Positions 1-6,130 of a DNA stretch of 9,377 nucleotides are shown here, piece by piece. The translations under genes and the position numbers were made by a program. How positions within the stretch are numbered: the first letter of the stretch is position 1; the number at the start of each line of letters is the position of its first letter. Below the pieces are notes generated by a model that was not told the origin of the DNA, made no database searches, and saw nothing but the letters and a program-made list of their open reading frames with translations. This DNA is from CAZXNF01 sp050741255 (GTDB taxonomy: Bacteria; Pseudomonadota; Gammaproteobacteria; Burkholderiales; SG8-41), in assembly GCA_050741255.1 (NCBI GenBank), contig JBOIEQ010000163.1, forward strand, positions 1 through 9,377. Direction: 5' to 3'.

Positions 1-552
1 AAGATCGACTGCGAGTTCTCGGTCGAGGATCCGTGGGCCGCCGACAGCCGTATCCCCACCCTCAGCCCGCTCGGCAAAGTGCCGGTATTGCAGATCGGGC
101 CGGAGCAGTACCTCTTCGAGTCGGCAGTGGTCGTGCATTACCTGGACGAACTCGGCGGGAAGCCCTTGCCGTGCGGGGAAGGGGATGCCTACTGGCGGTC
201 GCAGTGGTGGCAGGCGCTGGGCAACGGGATCATCGACGCGATGGTTGCGCGGGTTCTGGAAACCCGCCGCCCGGCCGACAAGCAGATGCCGGAAAAGATG
301 CAGCGGGAGGAGGCGCGCATCGCGCGCGCGCTGGCGGCGGCCGAAGGCGCCTGCCCGGACGGCGCGTTTCTGGTCGGTCAGCAGTTTTCGTTGGCCGATC
401 TGGTGCTCGGCGTGGCGGTCCAGTACATCGACATCCGCTACCCGCACGACTGGCGCAGGGCACATCCCCGGCTGAAGGCTTGGCTCGGCGGCATCGTCGC
501 GCGACCTTCGTTTGAAAGCACACTTCCACCGGGGTTCGTGAAACTCGCGTAG
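1..552 (+). CDS. Glutathione S-transferase family protein, 5' end missing
   Basis: The gene is open from the first base, so its start lies upstream of the window; 183 residues are visible and, against the usual length of about 200, roughly 20 N-terminal residues including the catalytic Ser/Cys/Tyr region are missing. The visible part shows the end of a thioredoxin-like domain: LSPLGKVPVL with the cis-proline at visible residue 28, then the glutathione-binding Glu-Ser pair (visible residues 40-41) in FESAVVVHYLDE. The rest fits the all-helical C-terminal domain, including FLVGQQFSLADLVLG, the usual GST helix with its conserved Asp. The family conjugates or reduces electrophiles with glutathione in the cytoplasm; the substrate cannot be inferred. 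A GTG inside the gene at position 79 encodes the Val before the cis-Pro and is not the start. The family call is secure; the subclass is not assigned. Confidence 0.9.
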   Translation, partial: KIDCEFSVEDPWAADSRIPTLSPLGKVPVLQIGPEQYLFESAVVVHYLDELGGKPLPCGEGDAYWRSQWWQALGNGIIDAMVARVLETRRPADKQMPEKMQREEARIARALAAAEGACPDGAFLVGQQFSLADLVLGVAVQYIDIRYPHDWRRAHPRLKAWLGGIVARPSFESTLPPGFVKLA

Positions 553-584
553 GCGCAGCCTGGTCAGCCCGGGAGGTCTGCGCC
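552..584 (+). repeat. Inverted repeat after the GST gene, possible terminator
   Basis: GGCGCAG (552-558) and CTGCGCC (578-584) are perfect 7-base inverted repeats. The stem can extend by CCT/AGG (559-561 with 574-576) if T577 bulges. It begins at the last base of the GST stop codon, where a terminator would be expected, but no T-tract follows, so a role as an intrinsic terminator is only inferred. Confidence 0.4.
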
Positions 585-588
585 GCTG

Positions 589-597
589 GGCTAGAAT
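589..597 (+). promoter_or_regulatory. Candidate -10 element for the acyl-CoA dehydrogenase gene
   Basis: GGCTAGAAT contains TAGAAT at 592-597, five of six matches to the sigma-70 -10 consensus, 31 bases before the ATG at 628. No convincing -35 hexamer is present at 16-18 bases, so the call rests on the -10 and on its close match to the element at 3550-3558. Confidence 0.4.
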
Positions 598-627
598 CGC
601 CGCTTTCCTTCAAGGGCCGCAACTCCA

Positions 628-1788
628 ATGACTGTTAGTGCCGATCCCCACGCCGAACTGCGCGAAGGCGTGCGTGCCGTGTGCCGCGCCTACGACAACG
701 CCTACTGGCAGCAGGTGGATGAAGCGCGCGGCTATCCCGACACGTTCGTGAAGGCGCTGACGGAAGCCGGGTGGCTGTCCGCGCTGATTCCGGAAGAATA
801 CGGCGGCTCGGGACTGTCGCTGGCGCAGGCCTCCGTGATCATGGAAGAGGTCAACCGCAGCGGCGGCAACGCGGGTTCCTGCCATGGCCAGATGTACAAC
901 ATGGGCACCTTGCTGCGCCACGGCTCCGTGGCGCAGAAACAGGCGTACCTGCCGAAGATCGCGAGCGGCGAACTACGCCTGCAGTCGATGGCAGTAACGG
1001 AGCCGACCGCCGGCACCGACACCACGAAGATCAAGACGGTGGCCGTGAAGAAGGGCGACCGCTACGTCGTCAACGGCCAGAAGGTGTGGACCTCGCGCGT
1101 GCAGCATTCGGAACTGATGATCTTGCTTGCGCGCACCACGCCGCTCGCAGAGGTGAAGAAGAAATCCGAAGGCATGTCGATCTTCCTGGTGGACCTGCGT
1201 GAAACGGTGGGCAAGAGCATCACCGTGCGCCCGATCCGCAATATGGTGAACCACGAGACGAACGAGCTCTTCATCGACAACCTGGAAATTCCCGCGGGGA
1301 ACCTGATCGGCGAGGAAGGCAAGGGCTTCCGCTACATCCTCGACGGCCTCAACGCCGAGCGGATCCTGATCGCCGCCGAGTGCATCGGCGACGGCTATTG
1401 GTTCGTGGACAAGGCCGGCCAGTATGCAAAGAGCCGCGTGGTGTTCGACCGGCCGATCGGCCAGAATCAGGGCGTGCAGTTTCCGATCGCGCGCGCGTAC
1501 GTGAACGTGCGGGCGGCCGACCTCATGCGTTTTGAGGCTGCGCGCCTGTTCGATGCGAAGCAGCCCTGCGGGGCGGAAGCGAACATGGCGAAGCTGCTGG
1601 CCGCGGATGCCTCCTGGGAGGCGGCGAACGCCTGCCTGCAGACCCACGGCGGCTTCGGCTTCGCGGCGGAATACGACGTCGAGCGCAAGTTTCGCGAAAC
1701 GCGGCTTTATCAGGTGGCGCCGATCTCGACGAACCTGATCCTGTCGTACATGGGTGAACACGTTCTGGGGTTCCCGCGCTCCTTCTGA
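628..1788 (+). CDS. Acyl-CoA dehydrogenase
   Basis: This 386-residue protein has the full length of the FAD-dependent acyl-CoA dehydrogenase family, which introduces an alpha-beta double bond into acyl-CoA esters and passes electrons to electron-transfer flavoprotein. The N-terminal helical domain (about 5-115) is followed by the family signature MAVTEPTAGTDTTKIK and NGQKVWTS of the beta domain, and by the C-terminal helical domain with RPIGQNQGVQF and QTHGGFGFAAEYDVER. The position that carries the catalytic Glu in medium-chain enzymes is Pro365 here (LYQVAP); Glu244 in LNAERIL sits where isovaleryl- and long-chain enzymes carry their base, so the protein is probably active. ATG 628 is chosen because the N-terminus aligns with the family; AAGGG at 612-616 is a weak, distant ribosome site. 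The substrate is unknown. The downstream CoA-transferase gene suggests a joint role in organic acid degradation. Confidence 0.95.
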   Translation: MTVSADPHAELREGVRAVCRAYDNAYWQQVDEARGYPDTFVKALTEAGWLSALIPEEYGGSGLSLAQASVIMEEVNRSGGNAGSCHGQMYNMGTLLRHGSVAQKQAYLPKIASGELRLQSMAVTEPTAGTDTTKIKTVAVKKGDRYVVNGQKVWTSRVQHSELMILLARTTPLAEVKKKSEGMSIFLVDLRETVGKSITVRPIRNMVNHETNELFIDNLEIPAGNLIGEEGKGFRYILDGLNAERILIAAECIGDGYWFVDKAGQYAKSRVVFDRPIGQNQGVQFPIARAYVNVRAADLMRFEAARLFDAKQPCGAEANMAKLLAADASWEAANACLQTHGGFGFAAEYDVERKFRETRLYQVAPISTNLILSYMGEHVLGFPRSF

Positions 1789-1797
1789 GCGCGCGCT

Positions 1798-1886
1798 GGT
1801 GAGGAGACAGGAGTGAGGGGTGAGGGGTAAATGCATTCAGTAGGCCTCTCGACTTTCCTCCTTACCCCTTCCCCTCACTCCTCACC
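1798..1886. repeat. Heptad-built inverted repeat, locus A
   Basis: The left arm (1798-1830) reads as 7-base units: GGTGAGG, AGACAGG, AGTGAGG, GGTGAGG, then GGTAA. The right arm (about 1857-1886) is, on the opposite strand, GGTGAGG, AGTGAGG, GGAAGG, GGTAAGG. The arms pair closely if one left-arm unit is looped out, around a 26-base centre at 1831-1856. The same units occur at 9304-9377. The element fills most of the gap between the acyl-CoA dehydrogenase and CoA-transferase genes, and its right arm ends at the base before the CoA-transferase ATG. A hairpin in RNA or an element of a dispersed repeat family are both possible; no open reading frame or transposase is associated with it. Confidence 0.85.
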
Positions 1887-3065
1887 ATGCTTCCTCTCGA
1901 AGGCATCACCGTCGTTTCCCTCGAGCAGGCCGTCGCCGCGCCCTTCGCCGCGCGGCAGCTCGCCGATCTGGGCGCGCGCGTCATCAAGATCGAGCGCCCC
2001 GGCCCCGGCGATTTCGCCCGCGGTTACGACCAGTCGGTCAAAGGGCTGTCTTCACATTTCGTCTGGCTGAACCGGGCCAAGGAAAGCCTGACGCTCGATC
2101 TCAAGCACCCGCAGGCGGCGGAAGTGATGCAGCGCCTGGTCGGCAGGGCCGACGTGTTCATCCAGAATCTCGCGCCCGGCGCGGCGGAACGGCTGGGCCT
2201 CGGCGCGGAAGCGCTCACCGCGCGGCATCCACGGCTCATCGTGTGCGATATCTCCGGCTATGGTTCCACCGGTCCGTACCGCGACAAGAAGGCCTACGAC
2301 CTGCTGATCCAGAGCGAGGCGGGCGTGCTGACGGTGACGGGCACGGAAGAGACGCCGTCCAAAGTCGGGCTCTCGATTGCGGACATCGCCACCGGCATGC
2401 ATGCGTATTCAGCGGTGCTGACGGCTCTGTTCCAGCGGGAGCGGACGGGGAAGGGCGGACGCGTTGAAGTGTCGATGTTCGAGGCACTCACGGAATGGAT
2501 GGGCTACCCGCTGTATTACGCGCATTACTCGGGCACCCGCCCCGCGCGCAGCGGTCCGGATCACGCGACGATCGTGCCTTACGGCCGTTTCACCGCGGGC
2601 GACGGTAAGAGCGTGATGTTCGGCATCCAGAACGAGCGCGAATGGGCGCAGTTCTGTACGGATGTGCTGGCGCAGCCGGCGCTGGCGGAAGACGCGCGCT
2701 TCAAGGGCAATCCGCAGCGCGTGGCGAACCGCGCCGCGCTCGCCGCGATCATGGATGCGGTGTTTGCCACGCTGACCGCGGCACAACTGGTGGAGCGGCT
2801 GGATCGCGCGCAGATCGCCAACGCGCGTATGAACGAACTCGACGAGGTGTGGGGGCATCCGCAGCTCGCTGCGCGCGGGCGCTGGCGCACCATGGGTTCG
2901 CCCGCCGGCGAACTCGATACCCTGCTGCCACCGGCCACGCACGCGGATTTCGAGGCGAAGATCGGACCGGTGCCGGCGGTCGGTGAACACACCGACACGA
3001 TCCTTGCCGAACTCGGCTACGCGCCGGAGCAGATCCGGGCCCTGCGCGCCGCTGCAGCGATCTGA
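1887..3065 (+). CDS. CaiB/BaiF family (family III) CoA-transferase
   Basis: The protein has 392 residues, normal for family III CoA-transferases, which move CoA between acyl-CoA and free carboxylic acids in the cytoplasm. The N-terminus MLPLEGITVVSLEQAVAAP, then LADLGARVIKIERPGPGD, and later FIQNLAPGAAERLGLG and ISGYGSTGPYRDKKAYDLL are hallmarks of the family. Asp166 in SIADIATGMHA is at the position of the catalytic Asp169 of formyl-CoA transferase. TGKGGRVEVSMFEA and the C-terminal lobe are complete. ATG 1887 is right by homology, yet it has no Shine-Dalgarno sequence: the preceding 30 bases are the pyrimidine-rich right arm of a repeat. The gene follows the acyl-CoA dehydrogenase in the same direction and ends flush with the convergent MAPEG gene. 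The substrate could be a dicarboxylate or a bile- or carnitine-like acid, but nothing in the sequence decides this; a racemase of the same fold is less likely. Confidence 0.95.
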   Translation: MLPLEGITVVSLEQAVAAPFAARQLADLGARVIKIERPGPGDFARGYDQSVKGLSSHFVWLNRAKESLTLDLKHPQAAEVMQRLVGRADVFIQNLAPGAAERLGLGAEALTARHPRLIVCDISGYGSTGPYRDKKAYDLLIQSEAGVLTVTGTEETPSKVGLSIADIATGMHAYSAVLTALFQRERTGKGGRVEVSMFEALTEWMGYPLYYAHYSGTRPARSGPDHATIVPYGRFTAGDGKSVMFGIQNEREWAQFCTDVLAQPALAEDARFKGNPQRVANRAALAAIMDAVFATLTAAQLVERLDRAQIANARMNELDEVWGHPQLAARGRWRTMGSPAGELDTLLPPATHADFEAKIGPVPAVGEHTDTILAELGYAPEQIRALRAAAAI

Positions 3066-3464
3066 TTACATCGTCAGCGTCATGCCGCGGATCCCCTGCA
3101 TGACGCAAAGTACCCCGCAGACGAGCAGGACGACAAAGGTCAGCGAGGCCCCGACGACGCGACCGAAGACGAAGCGCTGCGTGAAGGCGAACGTAAAACC
3201 ATGCAGCACCCGCGACACCACCAGCAGGATGCCCAGCATGTGCAGGACGTAGATGGAGGTGCGGGCCATTTCCAGCATCAGCATCATCAGGAGGATGAAG
3301 GGCACGTATTCCGTGAAGTTTGCATGGCCGCGGATGACGCGCAGCATCCGGGGGTCGCCGCCGTCCCCCATCGCGATGCCCCCGCGGCGCCGGGTGACGA
3401 CGAGGACGCTCAAAAAGAGGAACCACAGCGCCAGCAGCCCGGCGTAGAACACGGTGATGATCAT
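3066..3464 (-). CDS. MAPEG family integral membrane protein
   Basis: The 132-residue protein matches the MAPEG family (membrane-associated proteins in eicosanoid and glutathione metabolism) in length, in having about four hydrophobic segments (near residues 3-23, 54-67, 70-90 and 103-122), and in the family motif RVIRGHANFTEYVPF, which holds the conserved Arg, Asn and Glu. Bacterial members are small inner-membrane proteins, some with glutathione transferase or peroxidase activity; the role here is unknown. The start at 3464 is supported by a strong ribosome site, GGAGG seven bases upstream on the minus strand. The stop codon abuts the CoA-transferase stop without a spare base. A GST-like gene lies about 2.5 kb away, but no functional link is shown. 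Confidence 0.88.
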   Translation of the reverse strand: MIITVFYAGLLALWFLFLSVLVVTRRRGGIAMGDGGDPRMLRVIRGHANFTEYVPFILLMMLMLEMARTSIYVLHMLGILLVVSRVLHGFTFAFTQRFVFGRVVGASLTFVVLLVCGVLCVMQGIRGMTLTM

Positions 3465-3480
3465 GGCAAGCCCTCCCCCC

Positions 3481-3494
3481 GGTCAGTAGTGACC
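3481..3494. promoter_or_regulatory. Palindrome GGTCA-GTAG-TGACC, candidate operator
   Basis: A perfect 5-base dyad with a 4-base centre lies in the 124-base gap between the divergent MAPEG and MmgE/PrpD genes. It is 17-30 bases upstream of the MAPEG start and about 36 bases upstream of the -35 region of the MmgE/PrpD promoter. A regulator site is inferred only from symmetry and position; no regulator gene is in the window. Confidence 0.3.
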
Positions 3495-3530
3495 AGACCA
3501 TACACCCCGCGCCGGGCAGCTGTCTGTGCG

Positions 3531-3558
3531 ATGACGCTGACAAGCGGGTGGCTATAAT
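3531..3558 (+). promoter_or_regulatory. Sigma-70-type promoter for the MmgE/PrpD gene
   Basis: A perfect TATAAT at 3553-3558 lies 16 bases downstream of ATGACG (3531-3536), a four-of-six match to the -35 consensus. Transcription would start near 3565, giving a leader of about 24 bases before the ATG at 3589. This is the best promoter match in the window. Confidence 0.65.
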
Positions 3559-3588
3559 TCCTACCATTCAGAAGAGAGGCGTTTCCCC

Positions 3589-4959
3589 ATGAACCAGGCC
3601 GATCTGTATCCCACCCGCGTCCTGTCCGATTTCCTCGCGCGTTTGCGCTACGAAGACCTGCCCGGGCCGGTGGTGGCGCGCACCGAGGAGCTGTTTCTCG
3701 ACTGGATCGCCTCCGCGCTGGCCGGCAAGGGGGCGCGTCCGGTGACGGTGTTCGAGGCTTTTGCCCGGGCGAGCGGTCCCGCGACCGGGCCCGCCGAAAT
3801 CCTGACTTCGCGCGGCCGCACCTCCCCGTTCTTCGCCGCCCTGATCAACGGCGCGGCTTCCCATGTGGTCGAACAGGACGACCTGCACAATTCCTCCGTG
3901 CTGCATCCGGCGACCGTGGTGTTTCCCGCGGTCCTGGCCATGGCGCAGGAAACCGGCGCGTCCGGGCGCGACTTCATCGCGGCTTCCGTCGCCGGCTATG
4001 AATGCGGCGTGCGCGTGGGCGAGTTCCTCGGCCGCTCGCACTACACGGTGTTCCATACCACCGGCACCGCGGGCAAGCTCGCGGCGGCTGCGGGAGTTGC
4101 GCACCTGCTCAAACTCGACGCCGACCGCTTCCAGCATTGCCTCGGCTCGGCCGGCACGATGGCGGCGGGGCTGTGGGAGTTCCTGCGCGACGCGGCGGAC
4201 TCCAAGCAGTTGCACACGGGCAAGGCGGCGGCGGACGGACTGATGGCGGCCTGTATCGCCCGCGACGGGTTCACCGGCGCGCGGCGCATCCTCGAAGGCA
4301 AGCAGGGCATGGCGGCCGGGATGTCGGATGACGCGGACCCGCAATGGCTGACCGACGGCCTGGGCACGCGCTGGGCCACCGCCGAGACTTCATTCAAGTT
4401 CCACGCGTCGTGCCGGCACACGCATCCCGCGGCGGATGCGCTGCTCGACCTGATGCGCGCGCACGGCCTCAAGGCGGGTGACGTGGTGGAAGTGACGGCG
4501 CACGTGCACCAGGCCGCGCTCGATGTGCTCGGGCCGGTGACCGATCCGCGCACCATCCACCAGTCCAAGTTCTCGATGGGCATCGTGCTGGCGCTGGCCG
4601 CCACGCTCGGCCGCGCCGGACTCATGGACTTCACGGACGCCGCGCTGAAGGACGCGGCGGTGCGTGCATTCCATGACAAGGTGAAGATGGTGCTCGATCC
4701 GGAGATCGACGCCGCCTATCCGCGCCGCTGGATGGGGCGTGTCACCGTGCGCCTCGCCGACGGCCGCGTGCTGGAGCAGAAGATCACCTCGCCCAAGGGC
4801 GATCCCGACAACACGCTGTCGCGTGCGGAACTGGAAGACAAGGCGCTGCGGCTCGCGCAGTTCAACGGCGGCGCGACCGCGGCGGAGATGAAGACGATCA
4901 TCGCCCGGGCCTGGCGTCTGCACGACGAGCCGCACGTGCGGGACTGGCTGGCGCGCTAG
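3589..4959 (+). CDS. MmgE/PrpD family protein
   Basis: At 456 residues this is a full-length member of the family that includes 2-methylcitrate dehydratase (PrpD), cis-aconitate decarboxylase and iminodisuccinate epimerase, cytoplasmic enzymes acting on polycarboxylates. Family landmarks are in order: LFLDWIASALAG near the N-terminus, DDLHNSSVLHPATVVFPA (His106), AGYECGVRVG, VFHTTGTAGKLAAAAG (His156), SKQLHTGKAAADGL (Lys206), SFKFHASCRHTHPAADALL (Lys270) and the C-terminal KVTVRLADGR-like stretch. By my reading those His and Lys residues correspond to active-site residues described for cis-aconitate decarboxylase. The start at 3589 has GAGAGG about ten bases upstream and a good promoter. No methylcitrate synthase or PrpB gene is nearby, so prpD is not assigned; a hydratase, decarboxylase or epimerase for another substrate is equally possible. 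Confidence 0.93.
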   Translation: MNQADLYPTRVLSDFLARLRYEDLPGPVVARTEELFLDWIASALAGKGARPVTVFEAFARASGPATGPAEILTSRGRTSPFFAALINGAASHVVEQDDLHNSSVLHPATVVFPAVLAMAQETGASGRDFIAASVAGYECGVRVGEFLGRSHYTVFHTTGTAGKLAAAAGVAHLLKLDADRFQHCLGSAGTMAAGLWEFLRDAADSKQLHTGKAAADGLMAACIARDGFTGARRILEGKQGMAAGMSDDADPQWLTDGLGTRWATAETSFKFHASCRHTHPAADALLDLMRAHGLKAGDVVEVTAHVHQAALDVLGPVTDPRTIHQSKFSMGIVLALAATLGRAGLMDFTDAALKDAAVRAFHDKVKMVLDPEIDAAYPRRWMGRVTVRLADGRVLEQKITSPKGDPDNTLSRAELEDKALRLAQFNGGATAAEMKTIIARAWRLHDEPHVRDWLAR

Positions 4960-5066
4960 AGCCTGCTATGGACCTGAATGGTTGCGGCGGGACCAGAGGT
5001 TCAGTGCCAGGCGTCGCTCGCCGGCGGATGGTCATCCGGGAAGCCAACACTGTTCTGGAGTGAGGC

Positions 5067-6113
5067 ATGGAAGCCTTCAACGTCTGGGTGGGGGCGTGCT
5101 CCCACATTCACAGCGACCTCGAGCGCGGGCGCAAAAGCATCGCCGAGGCGATCGCGCAGAGCGAATCCGGGGGGGCGGACGGCGGGCCACCGTTCGACTG
5201 GGACATCTTCCTGCATCTCGGCGACATCTCAGGCACACAGGCGCCGCCGAACGACGCGGACGGTCCGCCCGTGGTGGAGCAGCTCACGTCCGGAAAGAAG
5301 CACCGCGTCGAGCAGATTTATCCGCTGCTCGGCAACCACGACGCGAGCGGCCCCGGCGAGGAAACGCAGTGGTGGTTCCGCAAGTGGCTGGATCCGGAGG
5401 GGCTGCATCCGCAGCACTCGCAGGTGCACCGCGAGCGCCGCCCGTACCCGATCGAGGGCAACTGGGAACGTTACAGTTTCGTCGCCGGCAACATCCTGTT
5501 CCTCATGCTGGGCGATCGCAACGACGGCGGTCCGCCGAAAGGACGTTCCGAACTCGGCGGATGGCCCGCCGGCGCGCTCACGCGGGATACCTTCGAGTGG
5601 TGGAAGCGCATGGTGGAGGCGCACCAGGACAAGATCATCGTCACCTGCGCGCACCACGTGCTGCGGGACACCACGGTCGCGTCCGGCCGCTGGGAAGGCG
5701 TGCGTTCCGGCTATCACGGCCACTACGACGACGCCGAAGGTTCGTCCTACCTATATTGGGTCGGCGACGACACCGATTCCACGGCCTTTCAGGATTACCT
5801 CGCGGCGCATCCCGGCGCGATCGACCTGTGGCTGGCGGGGCATACGCATACCCACCCGGACGACCGGTTCGGGAACAAGGGCCTGATCGAGGCCCGCTGG
5901 GGCGTGACCTTCGCCAACTGCGCGGCCATGACGCGGCATCACGGCAAGCACAAGCGCCCGCTGTATCCGATAAGCCGCCTGTTCACGTTCGCCGAAGGCA
6001 GCCGCGAAGCGCGCATCCGGTGTTACCTGCACACCACGGACTACGCGGCGCAGGGCTGGTACTCCCCGGCGGAAAAAATGGTGCCGCTGCGCCTGCCGTA
6101 TCGGGCGAAATAA
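5067..6113 (+). CDS. Calcineurin-like metallophosphoesterase
   Basis: The 348-residue protein carries most of the dinuclear-metal phosphoesterase motifs in order: a motif I region CSHIHSD (residues 11-17), LGDISG (Asp53), LGNHDAS (Asn90, His91, Asp92), CAHHVL (His196/197) and AGHTHTH (His259, His261). Motif I is normally Asp-x-His but reads His13-Ile-His15, so one expected metal ligand is replaced by His. Other distinctive stretches are QWWFRKWLDPEG, DRNDGGPPKGR and a C-terminal RCYLHTTDYAAQGWY. No signal peptide or membrane segment is seen, so it is probably cytoplasmic. ATG 5067 has GGAG six bases upstream. It follows the MmgE/PrpD gene by 107 bases in the same direction, which may mean co-transcription. 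The family hydrolyses phosphomono- or diesters; the substrate is unknown and no link with the organic-acid genes is evident. Confidence 0.9.
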   Translation: MEAFNVWVGACSHIHSDLERGRKSIAEAIAQSESGGADGGPPFDWDIFLHLGDISGTQAPPNDADGPPVVEQLTSGKKHRVEQIYPLLGNHDASGPGEETQWWFRKWLDPEGLHPQHSQVHRERRPYPIEGNWERYSFVAGNILFLMLGDRNDGGPPKGRSELGGWPAGALTRDTFEWWKRMVEAHQDKIIVTCAHHVLRDTTVASGRWEGVRSGYHGHYDDAEGSSYLYWVGDDTDSTAFQDYLAAHPGAIDLWLAGHTHTHPDDRFGNKGLIEARWGVTFANCAAMTRHHGKHKRPLYPISRLFTFAEGSREARIRCYLHTTDYAAQGWYSPAEKMVPLRLPYRAK

Positions 6114-6130
6114 GCGCGCGAAGCAGACCG

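Noticed and set aside
1798..1886. The heptad repeats as a CRISPR array
   Set aside because: Units are 7 bases long, contiguous without spacers, and arranged as inverted arms; no cas gene is present.
1831..2070. A 79-codon frame starting at ATG 1831 within the repeat centre
   Set aside because: It is Ser/Pro/Arg-rich, out of frame with the CoA-transferase gene that it overlaps, and has no family resemblance.
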